Below, one piece after another: positions 12,171-24,707 of a DNA stretch of 64,000 bases. Source of the stretch: Planococcus citri (taxonomy: Eukaryota > Arthropoda > Insecta > Hemiptera > Pseudococcidae). The stretch is taken from contig NC_088677.1 of assembly GCF_950023065.1 (NCBI RefSeq), positions 26,805,230 through 26,869,229 of the forward strand, written 5' to 3'. A program made the translations under genes and the position numbers. How positions within the stretch are numbered: position 1 is the first letter of the stretch; each line of letters opens with the position of its first letter. The notes under the pieces were generated by a model, which was not told the origin of the DNA, searched no databases, and saw only the letters and a program-made list of their open reading frames with translations.

Positions 12171-12975
12171 TGGGCAGAGTGTGTTTTTTTTTCGATAGAT
12201 CATTTTTCGATGTTTTGACTTTTGAGAGTACGGGTTTTCTCAAACACTCGAGGGTGTTCAACTGTTTACTGTATTTATTGAGAAGGGCAATTTTTCATCG
12301 CAGAATTTGATTTGTTGTACTTCGCACTAGAAACAAAATTTAGATGCTTAGGATTGATTTGCTTCGAAATTTTAGAAACCTAAACTTATATTACTCATCT
12401 GCTTGGGAGAGTTGCAGTAAACCCTCAGAGGTAGGGTCTTACCGATGTCTTTTATCAATGGGGGAGGGGGCATAAAAATGCCAACTCGTGACTTTTTGGC
12501 TTGCAATTTTCAACTCAAAATTTTTGAAGAATGAAATATACACAGAGATTATATTCAAATTTTTCTTTAAAAAAAAACCTAGGTAGGTAACCAAAAAGTG
12601 ACCAAAAAGGAACCCAAAAAATTTTAATGTAAAAAAAAAGGTGACTACCAAAACGACTAATCTTTATAAGACATTACATTTTATTTTAAATTAACAGAAA
12701 ACATTCAAGCATAATCAGAGTATCTAACAAAATTCCAAAATTAAGAAGCAGGAATTATTTTAGCAGCACATTTTTTAAACAATTGGGATTTTTTAAGAGG
12801 GAAAGGGGGTGAGTGAGGCAAACTTTTACATTCAAATTTTTCGCCATTGCAATGTCCTCAAACATCCCAAGATTTTTTTCAAGCTAGCGGATGTTTTTTG
12901 TATGATGAGTTACTTTATAAGAAGTTATTCATTTTTCTTAAAAATTTTAAAATTCTAATTTTGATTTTTTTGTTG

Positions 12976-13230
12976 GAAAATTCAAAGTTGAAAAAGAAAA
13001 GCAAACGGGTCCAAGTGAAGCGAGGGCAAAAGCTCTCGAAAATTAGTATTTTGAGATGTATAAAAACGATCTTTTCTTGTGTGATGAATGAAGGAGTTCA
13101 TCATTTTTGCTTCAAAATTTTGAAATTTGAATGATGATTTAAAAAAAAAAAAATTCAAACTTGAAAAAGAAAAGCAAACGAGCCCGAGTGAAGCGAGACC
13201 AAAAGCTTTCAAACATTATTGTATTGAGGA
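12976..13230 (+). repeat. Direct repeat pair, period about 175 bp
   Basis: The block AAATTCAAASTTGAAAAAGA followed by AAAGCAAACGRG, AGTGAAGCGAG and CAAAAGCT occurs at 12976 and again at 13151. The flanks contain repeated GCCAACT words (12480, 13429, 13457) that suggest a larger decayed repeat unit. Confidence 0.55.
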
Positions 13231-13599
13231 GTAGTTTCTTCATGCAAGTAGGAGTTTATTTTTTTGATTCAAACTCTGAACATTTCTTGAATTTGAACAA
13301 TATTTTTTTATTTGGAAAAAGAAAAGGAATTTTTCCAGTTGGCGTTTCAAAATCCAGTTGGTAACTTTTCATGTTAGAATTGAAGTTGAAATTTTCAAAA
13401 TTTTCACTTTTTTCAATTAGAACCTTTTTGCCAACTGACGAGTGGGAATCGCCAATTTGCCAACTTTTTCCGTTTTCCGGATACCTAGAGGAAAGCTCCC
13501 CCTGCCTCCCTTTGGTACGGTCCTGTGGCTCCGCATTTGTGGATAGAACCCTAATTTTTTGAGCAATGTGAACAATATGAATAATTCCTGCAATTAATT

Positions 13600-14260
13600 T
13601 TTAGTCTATCTAAAGCCTTCGAAGAAAATTTTTCAAATTTCCGCAAAAATTTTAAAACGCCCTGGAGGAACCAAAAATGAACTTTAGAACCTATAACTTT
13701 AGTTGGTGCTTATTGGACACCCTCTCATCACGCGATATTTCGTCGAATTTGTTTTCTTTTCACTTTTTATTAAAATTCATTTTTGAACTGGAATTCTTGG
13801 AATTTCACAGTAACCATCTACAGCGGCCGACAGGGTGCTCAATAAGCATTGACCAAAGTTGTAAGTCCTGAAATTAATGTTTGCACCCTACACAGCGATT
13901 TGAAATTTCTGGAGAAAATTGGAAAATCCTGGAGCCTCCATAATGGTCTAAAACTGGTAATTAATGAAGTGTGACAGTTGAATGGAAGGAATTATTCAAA
14001 TTGGTTCACTTTGCTAAAAAAAAATTTACATTTCATAAAAAAATTCAAAAATCACTTAAACGTTTTTTTGAAAAAAATCAAAATTTGATAAATTTGAGGT
14101 ACCTATGAAATGTGAAATTTGGTTTATCCCTCATTTTTGTTCTCCCCAGGTAATCGATTTGTGCTGACTTTGAGACAGTTTGGATCCTCTAGAAGATTTT
14201 TTTCAGGTTTGGAAATATTTTTTTGAAAAAAGCTACCTAAATTAATGAAATTGAGATCTT
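13600..14260. repeat. Decayed copy of the 43-46 kb element arm
   Basis: The order of blocks CTGGAGCCTCCA, GGTCTAAAACTG, TTGAATGGAA-GAATTATTCAAATTGGTTC and a CATTTCATAAAAA block matches the right arm of the element at 43.1-46.0 kb (read from about 45680). The similarity is patchy and no termini were found. Confidence 0.4.
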
Positions 14261-15500
14261 GTCAACGAAGGAAAATCCATCAATCTGCCCGAAGTTCTAA
14301 GAAGGGCATAAAACACAACATCCATCGAATTTTAATTCTATCAAATTTGGATTTTCTCACAAACATTGGGGCGAATTTGAATTTCTGAAGGTTAAAAATT
14401 GATTTAAAAATTGAATTCAGCACTTGAAATTTCAAACCTGGTGTGCTGTGAGTGTGATGTATATACTCTGTACGTTCACTCAATTTGTTTTGTTTTATCC
14501 AAAAAAAAAAAAACAAAAGAAAATGTTTTGCGTGTTGGCATGACTTTTTTTAGCAATCAGAGCAGGGAGAGGGGTGCAAAAAAAGTTCGCCTGAAGCTAA
14601 AAATACTTGAATACGTCTCTGGTCCCAGATTTCCTGAGTGCTGAAAAATAGTCTAATGACTCTAATGAGATTTTAAATTTTTGCTTGAAAATATTAATTT
14701 CATTTCACAAAAATAAAACCTTTTGGAAAAGAAGAAATCGTACTCTACGGACGGAAAATCTTATGCTCTGTGATTTTGCTCCTCTTTAATTTTTTTGTAG
14801 ATACTTTGCTTTCTCTTAAAATTGATTTTTTGTGTTAAGATATGCAGAAAAAAAATTGAGTTTTTCTTCATGAAAAATTGATTGTAGTTGAATTTTTCAA
14901 CAGTTGCTTAAATTATCTCAAGAACAAAGCCTCCTAAAGTGAATCATTTTTTAAGAGAAAAATTTCACGTTCTGCAATTTTGTTCCTCTTCATTTTTTTT
15001 GTTATGGATACCTCGAGGTTTCCCAAGAATGGATAGTTTGTGATGGAAAATTTAAATTTTTTTCCAAATTTTTCAGTATAAGAAATGAATTAATTTGGAG
15101 AAAAAAATTTGCAATTCAAAAAAAAAGTACTTACAGAGTTTGTAGGCAGCTCATATATTTTTTGAGACATTGTGCCTCTGAAATGATCTGTGAGTTGGCT
15201 ACCTAATTAAATTCCTTCAATTTGAAAACATCCTATTCTCAAAAATTTGGTTCAACTTACAAATACAAAAAAAAAAAAAAATTGATCCGCAAACAAACCG
15301 TATAAAAATAGTACCCTATGAAATAACGCAAAAAGTGATCTGTTTTTGGTAATCAGCATCGTTTTGTTGATAGGTAGAGATTTTTGAAAACTCATCCAAC
15401 TGACAGCAGTTTTTATTTTTAATGTCACTTGATGTGTGTTCACATTTTTGAATATTTTAAAATTGATTTGAACTACAATACAATGCTATATTCTCAGGTT
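14261..15500. other. AT-rich block, no gene recognised
   Basis: Homopolymer runs dominate. Short ORFs on both strands (14280-14516, 14411-14644) overlap in opposite directions and look like chance. Confidence 0.4.
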
Positions 15501-17450
15501 ATTTCACCTACTTATGTACTACCTACTCTTTTCCAAAATCCAATAACTTTCATTCGACATTGTCTCGGAGAGTTGAAATCATTCCCTTATAGCTTGTTTT
15601 GTTTGTTCACTTTTCCTTTTATTGCCTATATCGAGAAAGAAAACGGCGCGAACTAAAGAAATTCGCCAACTCTCCCATTCTCCTCCTTTGTTGGCCCTTT
15701 CCCTCTCACATCAAATATTCCTAGTAATGTAAAACCAAAAAAAGAATAAATATACATTAGTACTCCCTACAGCGAAGAAATTATCGTCGAAAAAATCAGT
15801 TTCTACCGGGAGTTGGCTTGTATTTTTGCCTCTATATTATGAATTTTTAAAGATATTGCCAGAGTTCAAAGGGGAAGCTCGCAGTTAAGGGTGTGAATCG
15901 CGATAAACTGCGATCGTGTTACATGAATTTCTTCGAAGAACATTCACTTTTATTTTCATTTCATTCTATGTAGTAGACTAGGTAGTATAGGTATCCCAAA
16001 AAGTTGAGCCATCAAAAGTAAATTTTTTATGCGAAAAGAGAACTAGTTCGAGACGAATAAATTGGTAAAATTATTCCAGAATTTTATAATACCATTTGAT
16101 GGGACTAGCTTTCTCTCGTATTTATGTAGAATTTTAATATGCATTTTAATTAATAATATCGTATAGGGGGTTGCGTAATTATATACATATCTATAATATT
16201 AAGACCATAAACGATACACAATCGAACCATTATACCAATATTCTCGATAGACTGGATGCAGAGGAAATCAATCGAACTGGAAAACGCGCTACTTTCATGT
16301 GTCATACGATTATCGTAGGGCAGGTTTTTTTGACGGGCTGCAAACGTTATAGGCTATGGTTTCGGCGTATAGGGGGGTTCGATTCGATGATGGATTATAC
16401 TTTACTAGTAAAATGGCAAATTCATAATCACATATCGCGTACAATCGCTTTTCAATGCATTGTTCGCGCATTTATACGATGCGAGGCATTGAAAAAATAA
16501 GAAGGTAAATATTTATGAGCTGAATGGAGCCGAGCAAAGATTACCGATGATAGATTTATTGTGATTCATCAATTACGTATAATTTTTCGCTAATCCGAAA
16601 TATCGGACTTACTGTTGCGCAAATTGGCTAGATTTATTAGAGAAGAAACAGTTATGTGTTGAAAATTTTCCCATCAGGTCATCACTGCGCTGAAAAATGA
16701 AACTGAAACGAATTGTTGAGCTATAATAATTTGAAACGTGAATTTAATGAACAAATTGCGAATAAAAATTTAAACTGAAACAAAATTTGAATTGTTTGCA
16801 GATTTAAATTTTGGTTTACACTGCAATATGGCACGTTGCATTGACAGATCGAAATTACTAAAATACATACTACATACGAATAGGTAATGAGGAAATTCGA
16901 AGTTAACGTAACGGTATCGCAGGAAAAATCGTGTAAATATAGGAAGACGAAAACACCAAAATATTGTTTATAAACTATGCAATGCATGAATTGGGTACCA
17001 ATGTATGTAGGTGATAGTTCTCTGTTGAATAATTTTCGATCGTCTTGGCAATTCTTATTAAAAATGGAATAAACAGGAAATACGTATATTCCGGTATCGA
17101 GCCTATTTTTTCAAAATAACAGATTCCAGGCTCCAGCCTTTAGGTAAATTAGGTGCTCGAAACTTACGATGTTATCTAAAGTTGATTTCGAATGCTTTGA
17201 AACCGAACTGCAGATTCCAACAAGGAAGGATTTTTTTGATGCAATTTCTGTACTCTGGAGAAATGTGAACTTATTAATTTGCAAAGGAGTGAAAGAGATG
17301 AAAATGGAGTCAACTGAAGTACACTTATTATAAACACCAATTCTCACCTAAGATTTAATTTGCTTGTGCCAATAAGTAATTTTTACTTACTCTTGCTTGA
17401 GCCATTAAAAAAATATTACTAAAAAATATCAAGAAATCAATTTTGGCTAC
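15501..17450. other. CpG-containing island
   Basis: No repeat or confident exon. A 109-codon plus-strand ORF at 16171-16500 has no domain I recognise and lacks flanking splice signals; I leave it uncalled. Confidence 0.4.
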
Positions 17451-17559
17451 TCAAAATTTTGTTCTGAAGAATGGATGAATGAAATGAATTTTTTTTCAGG
17501 ATTGAAATATGAAAACACCTAGTCCCTTTTTTGGAATTCTTGTGTACCTAACAAGAGAG

Positions 17560-17810
17560 ATATCCCAACCGACAAATTTTCAGCCCTGGGCAGAAGTAAA
17601 TTGAAAGAACATACAAGAATACGTCATCAATCGAAAAATTTCAAATGCCTAGAGTGCATTTCCAGATTTTTGAAAAGTTTTAAAAAATCAAATTCGGGCA
17701 AAAAATACAAAAAAAAGAGTCAGTCCTCTTGAACGATTGGATCATTGGAAATGGTTTCAAACCATTTTGAGCAATTCTGGAGCCTCGAACAGATTTCCCC
17801 ACGGTGCAGT
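17560..17810 (+). repeat. Highly diverged member of the CTGGAGCCTCCAG family
   Basis: ATTTCAAATGCCTAGAGTGC, TTTTTGAAAA, TCAAATTCGGGCAAAAAAT and GTTTCAAACCATTTTGAGCA are followed by TTCTGGAGCCTCGAACAGAT. This follows the block order of the 8.4 and 34 kb copies with many changes. Confidence 0.5.
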
Positions 17811-19110
17811 GTGTGTAATTGGTCAAGCTGTTTATTAACAAGCATCAATCACGTTTAGTCAATTTGTACAATTTTCGTGGTTTTGTTGAAAATCTGGAAT
17901 TTACAAAATTCAAATGTTCAGTTTTCCAAGTGAATTTGGTCAGATTTATATTTTTAAATTTTCATCTTGGTGAATCCTCCGATTAAGATGGTGAAATCAG
18001 CCTTTCCTAAAATGGAGTAGAAAATGATCTAAAAGTTACCTATTGGTGTAAAAACTCGTCAAACGAATTTTCGACCTCCCACATCCCCTCTCCTTCCAGA
18101 GATATTGCCCCAAAATATCAAAACTTGAATTACTCAGGTTTTTTCTGTGGATAGGTACAATTTTTTTTTCGTCGCGCTTTTTGTTTTTCTTTGTAGCAAT
18201 CAATTTTTTGTTACAAAAAACTTTTCAAAAAATTTTTTATCATGCTTCATGATTTTGTGTATTTTTGACCTCCCAACTATCAATTTTTGAGAAAAATTAA
18301 TTTTGAACTACTCTTCACTGCATTAGAAGATTGTATTGGAACTTTACATCTGAGCTCCTCCAATACCTATTTCAGAAAATTTATGAACTGTTGAAAATTG
18401 CGATTGAAATTGAAGAAGATCCTCATTTCCAGTATCAACACCACACAGATTGAAAGAAAACAAGATGAGTACCTTCGTGTTCACTGTTCATTTTGAAAAA
18501 TTCCTCCTCCCTCCCCCCCCTGGTCCCAATCATTATCTAAGAAGAATTGTTACTCACGAATACATCTTTACTGCACCGTTGAATTATTCCCATTAGGTAC
18601 TTATTTGGGTAGCTTTTCAAAAAAAAAATCAGAAGTTGGAGGACAATGAATGAAGTTTTTTCACAATGTATACTTTTTTATTGGAACTTTTTTTGACCAT
18701 ATACTCGTACCACCCATTTTCAGACTTTTAGATACACCTGCCTTCCTATAATTATGTATTTATCATCGGGTCCTGGAAAAAAATTTGGCCATGCACCCTT
18801 TTTTTAATTTTTTTTTTAAATTACCTACTCGCAAGCAAATTGAGAAAATGTGGTTGAAAAAAATCTCCAAACATTACTGCACATGACTGTGCACTCTCAT
18901 ATGTCGAATGTTTACAAGATGTGAAAATTTGAAAATTTTTATGCATCCTCATCCCCCCCCCCCTCAGACATAAATTATTGAAGTTTTAAAATTCTTGGTG
19001 CAACATCTATATAATAGAAGGGGAGAAGGTGGGTGTTGAAAGATTTGTATTGAAATTTCACATAACCTTTTGAACTATTTTCGACTCAATCTCAGTCAAA
19101 AGCCAATTTC
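17811..19110. other. AT-rich block, no gene recognised
   Basis: There are several C-runs and A/T-runs but no terminal inverted repeats. It borders the RNase H1-like pseudogene on its 3' side. Confidence 0.4.
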
Positions 19111-19111
19111 A

Positions 19112-19910
19112 TCAATAAGTAAATTCAACAGCATCGAATTCTTTTTTCAACTCAAGAATTTCTTTGAACAATTGTTCATGATGAACAGGTTTGTTTTGTG
19201 AATTCTTCCAGTTGTTTGTTTGCCGAGATGAACAAGTATTGTTGAGGGCCTTGATGGCGTAGTTTGAATCACTGAACAATTTGACTTTTCAAAATTTCAT
19301 TTCATCTTTTAGGATCTCCAGGGCTATACAAATTGTGATCAGTTCTGCCAAATTATTAGAAGTAGGATAGTCAGGGTGTGTGATGCACTCTGAGATGTTT
19401 TTCAGAGATTCTGGTGCAAAACAAATTCCTATGCCTGCAATTGCATTTGCATCGCCTTTTTTCAAGCACGCACTGTCAGCAGTGACTAGAACATATCCAT
19501 CCATATCAAGGTCAACATCTGGATTTAAAATTTGCCCAAGACATTGCGCGACAAAATAGAAGGAATTTCTTGTTTTGTCATTTTGGGACGAAGTTTTACA
19601 AGTTCTCGAGTAGAATCAAATTTTTTATTTTTGTGTGGAATTTGCAAACTGATCTCATCTGAGATGTCCCACGCTTCAAATGGTTTGAATCCAAATGAAG
19701 TTGAAGTATTGTTCAATTCGAGCTCGATTTCCTCAATGACTCCTTGCCATCTGAGGTGAGAACGTTGAGGGTCATAATTCAAATTCGTCTTGACTCGAAT
19801 TTTATCACCTATACTCCTCATGGTTCATTGAACTGACAAAGATTGAAGGTTGTATGCACTGGTGTGCACTACCTGAATTCTGTACGATTCAAGTAGGTCG
19901 TACCAGGAGT
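19112..19910 (-). pseudogene. RNase H1-like pseudogene with an N-terminal region of uncertain kinship
   Basis: Read on the minus strand. From about 19545 the frame gives LGQILNPDVDLDM, then VTADSACLKKGDANAIAGIG, SNNLAELITICIALEIL and FSDSNYAIKALN, followed by NNWKNSQNKPVHHEQLF. This is the order of a eukaryotic RNase H1 domain, which cleaves RNA in RNA-DNA hybrids: first catalytic Asp in TADSA, Glu in NLAEL and second Asp in FSDSN. The HVPGHSG-like block and last Asp are absent; the frame ends in two stops at 19114-19109. An in-frame TGA at 19291-19289 splits the domain. A frameshift near 19540 separates it from an upstream 98-codon frame (19821-19525). That part has a faint FD-TR-L-K...LG pattern recalling the UPF1 helicase 1B region, a weak guess. 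A possible acceptor (TTATTTCAG) ends at 19911, with another in-frame TGA at 19827-19825. Confidence 0.7.
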
Positions 19911-20300
19911 CTGAAATAAATTGGCCCTTTAACAAAAATTCATCAAAAATCAAAAAATGAACTCGGAGTCTCTGAAATTTTGGCTGGCGATGTACTTTGT
20001 GTGCCCTTTCAATTTAGTTTTTTCGGAGACAAAAAAATTGCTGCTTGAGATATTTCCCTTGCAAGTTATGATTTATGAATTTTTGTTAAAGTATCCATCA
20101 AAAAATTCCATCAACTTTTTCCTAAGGTTCAGGTAAAGATTGCTTTAATTTTTCGGCTTTCCGTCGAATTTTTAAAAAATTGAAAAGTGAACCCCTTCTC
20201 TCTTTGCTTCCAGTGAACATTCAACGCCTCAATGATGGGTACCTACTTTTTTTGTGATGGAAATGAGACCTATAACAAAACAGCACCCTACTTCATTAAC
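19911..20300. other. AT-rich sequence next to the pseudogene
   Basis: No gene or repeat recognised. On the minus strand this would be intron or upstream sequence of the RNase H1-like frame. Confidence 0.35.
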
Positions 20301-23050
20301 ACATCAAAATAAAATAGAAAAAAACATCAAACGAAATAGCCTATGAATTCGCTAATGAATAAAAAATAAAAGCCAGTTCTCTATCAGTCTCAATATCAGT
20401 TCATGTAGTCCATTTCGCCACAACACCACATCTCCCTTCGTAAATTAGAAAAACCTTTATAAAATAAATCGATTTACTTCAACTACGTATACTATGTTGT
20501 ATGTGCAACGTTTAAAAGGCTACAACACCGAATAGAAAGGAGAGTGAAAAATTGAAACCCTCGTCGATTAGAAGTTATAAAAAGAAAACCGTACGTAAAA
20601 TGATTTGCGACTGCATTAGAAGATAGTACGTTGAGTAGGGTCTCGATAGACTCGCTAATACCGACGAATCTGCCAACACCATGCACTCCACAGCTACACA
20701 CTCGTCTCGTACTAGTATATGTGGCAAAGAACTCGATAATGCAACGATATTTAATTTTACACGCAAATAAAGATAATGAAATTGTAATTTTGATTGCATT
20801 TGCAGACGTATACGTATATAGTCGTTGTCGTTGGTCTAAAATGAGATTTGCCGCAATATATCTATACGTATAGTGTGCAAGGGCAACGTACGCATCGTGT
20901 ACAGCCTTGTATAACCACCCTTATTGCAATATATAAGGGATCAGGTCGCAAATTTTGCCCAACCGTTTGCCGGTGGTGGTGGGTGGATTGCATGGTGTAT
21001 ATAGCTATAGCTGTTATGTTGTTGTGTTTGCCTCTGTCGCGACGTATTTCAGCTAACAACTGAATCTGCTGAGATAATTGACGAGATAAATGTGTAATTT
21101 AAACGACTCGGTTGTCGTATGCCGTCGCTGGCTGACTGGCTGGGCTGACTCAAATGTACTCGTAGGTAGGTACATAGAGACCTACACGTACATATACTCG
21201 TACACAGTTGTACACAAAGTTAACAGTATGCAGATTTTATTGCGGATACGCCGCCACGCCGCCGTATACCATACAAAGTTGCCATTATGGCAACGCACGA
21301 CTTAATTGCGTATGACAAATTGCCTAATCATATGCCGTAAATATTCGCTAAACAGCACAAAATGCTATCGGCGCGGCGTGCTTTGAACTTGACCTCCGCT
21401 CGCAGTATTCATTTTTGTAGTGTTATTATTACGATTATTATTAATATTACATGATCGAGCCGATGATAATTCACGCGATAATTACCGTAAAATAAAAATA
21501 AAAAGCATCGACGCGAACAATTGCAACGAAAATGCTCCATCTCCATCCATCATGTACTCGTACATGCAGCCTGGATGCTGTACCTGTACCTAGGTACCCT
21601 GTACGATTGTTTTTGTTTTCTCACTCTCTGGAACTAGGTACTTTTTCATCTTTACAGCACGTAGTACACCTATATGCAGTATTACAAGTCGACAGTATTC
21701 GATTGATGAACGTGTATGTCTCTCTAGCTAAAATAAGAAACTATTATTTTCAAAATATAACCTTATTACTTCCCTCCCTGCTCGCCTTCGTCTTCGCCAT
21801 CGCCATCGCATCATCTTTGCTTTCCTCGTTGTGTAGTGTAGAGCAAGTTCAACGTTATGACATTGATGTTTCATGCGTGGTGCAAGTTTAAAGGTACTTA
21901 CTGTATTTATACAAGATACGAGTACATCTTATATTATTACGTTGAGATTACAAGAGGTAATTATTTATCGTTCTTATAAGGCGAATATACATAACTCAAT
22001 TTTAATCGCCGCAGATTTTTAAAACGATGTTCGCTTTCATGCGCAAGGTACTCGTATAGGTCTACCTCTCGTTCGAATTCGTATCGCACTTGTGCAGCTC
22101 GCCTTTGTTTACAAAATATAGAACTGCAGTTTGAGATGAGATGGAAAATGACAGGTAAATAACGAGCTGGAGGACGTCGCATTTGAAAAATGTTCGCAGT
22201 TACGCAACAATTCTCATGCGGTAACGTCGAACGCATTAAAAAAAATAATAATAATAAAAGTAGGGTCCACTCCACCGACAACAACAACAACAACACACGA
22301 TGCACAAAAACGGTTACATTATCATTTTGCTGTAATATAGCGATGTAAAAAGAAAATGAGGGTGAGATTAGCCTTATGTACGAGTACATGAAAACAATTT
22401 GAAAAAATACACGAACATCTATAGAGATTACGTACACTTAGATAGGTACTCAGATAGGTAGGATGCTATATTCGTAATTGCATCAACAGCAGCCAGAGCA
22501 AGATGTTACTTTGATGATGAGTCAAAATATACCTACTTATACGAATGCGACGCGAGTAATTCCATCGGGAAATAAAATTAGACTTTAATTCGGCTCCAGG
22601 TAAGTATTTGAGTTTAATCACTTTTCTCGAAAAAAATATAATCGAATTACTTTCGTTCGAAACATATAGGTATAAGAGTACCTACGTATGAATGTGTGTA
22701 TGGTAGAGGACTGGGTATATGATGAACCGTTAGCTTTTAACGAGTGTTTAAGATTCAATCAAATTTTTACCGCAATTAAAAACGTATTGTTAATGAATTA
22801 CTTACGTACACTTTTCCGATGGTTCATTTTTTTTAACGTTCCTAAGTGACATTGATTTTGTTTAATTTAATGAGTTCCGGCGTTTCGATCAAAAGCGAAA
22901 GTAGCGTCAAGTTTAAAGGAAGTGCATGCCGGGTTTCTACGTAATACAACAACGAACGTTTTGCATAATTTGAAGATGAACCGAGTTCGGTTCGATTCGG
23001 ATTATTCGATCGAGTTTTTTCATCATTATTTGAGAACGCGAAAATTATGA
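20301..23050. other. Largest CpG-containing island
   Basis: CG-rich words are frequent. CCACGCCGCCGT at 21254-21265 and CGGCGCGGCGTG at 21369-21380 form a facing pair that recurs in the 26-28 kb island. A CAA run lies at 22278-22295 and an AAT run near 22240-22256. A donor-like CCAG|GTAAGT on the plus strand falls at 22599/22600. The 158-codon minus-strand ORF at 21961-22437 is not recognisable. Confidence 0.4.
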
Positions 23051-23867
23051 AATTGCGATATCAGAGACGTTCGTCTCGAGAATTTTGCGTTTTGAAAATT
23101 TTTAAATGCGTTCTAGGGAACATTTCTCCTTTCCCTTTTCCCTGAAAATCGAGGATAGAGCATTTTCAAGGTTTTTCAGAGCTACACAAATATCTCGAGA
23201 TGAAAATTTTGGATTTTTTTGGGAGGAGGGGGAGGGGGAAGGGGAAGGAAGCTTATCAAATTTCGAATATACCCTCGCCTCCAATTCATCCATCCATATT
23301 TTTTTCAATTTTTCGTTAAAATTTAGTGTTTTTTTTGAGCGAAGCGAAAGTGCAAAAGGTTACAAAAACTCTGTACCTATCAAAAAAGTGTCTTATGCGT
23401 ACATTTTTTTTCAAAGTGAATCTTCTTTGGTCTAAAACTCCTCAATCACCAAAATTTCAGCTACTCAAATGAATCCAAAAATTACTGTTCTCGGCGATCT
23501 AAGTTTTTTGGAGATTTTCATTTTGAATTGAAAGTCGCCTTAAAAAAAAATCAGCAACGGAGGTGTCCCTGGAGAGGAGATACAGGCTTCCAAACAGGGT
23601 ACATTTTCAAAAAAAAAAAAAAAAAAAACGTTTTCGCTAGTCTCAAAATTTAGAACCACTTTTTGATTTCAATTGAGTAATTGAAAATTTGAAAATCGCT
23701 TATTTTTTGTTACTTACCTATTCATGTTTTGAAAGTATACTTTTATCTCAAATATTGTTATTATGCTAACGACATCGAATGATATCATTTTTCCAAAACT
23801 AGAAAAATATTTTAAAGTACAGTGATGCTGTTTTTGAGCCACTATAGCTAACTTTAAAAAATCCAGA
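23051..23867. other. AT-rich block with homopolymer runs
   Basis: It includes a long A-run near 23610-23628 and a GGGGAAGG-rich stretch near 23222-23248. No gene or terminal repeat recognised. Confidence 0.4.
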
Positions 23868-24405
23868 AAAAGGAGGAGTTGCGATAAGGCCATTTTTTGG
23901 CACTAGCTAGTTATCGACTTGACCACTTTTAAAATGTTGTAATAAATGTCCCAAATACAAATCTGTGGTTGGTTAACCCAAAATGACCATTTTTTGGGCT
24001 CCAGGGGTTCCCAAAGTTGAGAATAAAAAATAATTTTAGGAACCATTGAGTAGTATTTACAAAAACTTTTTTAGCATAAAGTATCTGTATGAAGCAAATG
24101 AACGTTATGCGAGGTGATTTTCTTACTTTCGATTCTCGGAGGTAAAAATCGGAGGGGGGGGTTCATTTTTTTGAAAATTTTGGAACCACCATTTTGGACT
24201 TACCCCTTTGAACCCCGCTAAAAAGCTTTTTACAGTTTATTAGTATCTGAAAGACCTCCATCCTACCAAATTTTGATCTCAAAAAAAATTTTCTCTGGTA
24301 CTCAAGAATCCAATTTTCCAGTGTGTTTCAAACGTAAATTCTTCAATTTATTTGAAAAAATATGCATAAACGCTTTTTTTAGGGGTGCCTAAAGTGGGGG
24401 GCTCT
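23868..24405 (+). repeat. Dispersed repeat R, copy 1
   Basis: It matches 55885-56391 in direct orientation: AAGGAGGAGT, CGATAAGGCCATTTTTTGG, AGTTATCGACT, TTGTAATAAATGTCCCAAAT, TTCCCAAAGTTG, AATAATTTTAGGAACCATTG, GGAACCACCATTT, ACCCCTTTGAA and CAGTTTATTAGTATC. The last 86 bases (24320-24405, ending CCTAAAGTGGGGGGCTCT) are inverted relative to copy 2. No coding capacity. Confidence 0.8.
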
Positions 24406-24412
24406 AAAAAAA

Positions 24413-24680
24413 AGTTCTGTTGTATGAGAAATAGGACAGTGTATGTATAGAGAGTGAGCTAGTTGGCTGAGTCAGAGTAAATTTGAGGAATAGGTTGAGG
24501 AGTGAGTGAATTAAAGTAGGACACTTACAAAAACATGACGTTTTATATCGTTTATAATATTAGTTGGTATCAAGCTAGACAGTAAGTTTGTACTGAGACA
24601 GTTTAACAGTTGAACAGTGTACATATTATGGAATACATCATTTTGATAAAACCTGCCTATTATTTCATATGACAGAATTG
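24413..24680 (+). mobile_element. Possible gypsy-type LTR (about 268 bp)
   Basis: The segment begins AGTTCTGTTGTATG and ends CATATGACAGAATT, so its tips AGTTCTGT and ACAGAATT are inverted repeats with one mismatch, as in LTRs. Many insect gypsy-group LTRs have AGTT...AATT tips. It is directly followed by a sequence resembling a tRNA primer binding site. No second LTR, gag or pol frame was found nearby, so this would be a truncated remnant. Four to eight A residues precede it, so a target duplication cannot be judged. Confidence 0.4.
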
Positions 24681-24707
24681 GCGCCCCACGTTGGGCGCCA
24701 ATTCTGT
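24672..24707. other. Perfect 15-bp-arm palindrome resembling a tRNA-Lys primer binding site
   Basis: ACAGAATTGGCGCCC, a six-base loop CACGTT, and the exact reverse complement of the arm. On the minus strand, 24700-24683 reads TGGCGCCCAACGTGGGGC, which matches the primer binding site for tRNA-Lys(1,2) known from several retroelements. On the plus strand the same positions give TGGCGCCCCACGTTGGGC right after the possible LTR. The site is visible; the retroelement interpretation is inference. Confidence 0.55.

Noticed and set aside
16171..16500. 109-codon plus-strand ORF
   Set aside because: No recognisable domain, no flanking splice sites, and no evidence beyond open length.
21961..22437. 158-codon minus-strand ORF in a CpG-containing island
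   Set aside because: Hydrophobic Leu runs come from a CAA microsatellite. The C-terminal half is less repetitive but I recognise no family, so I left it uncalled.
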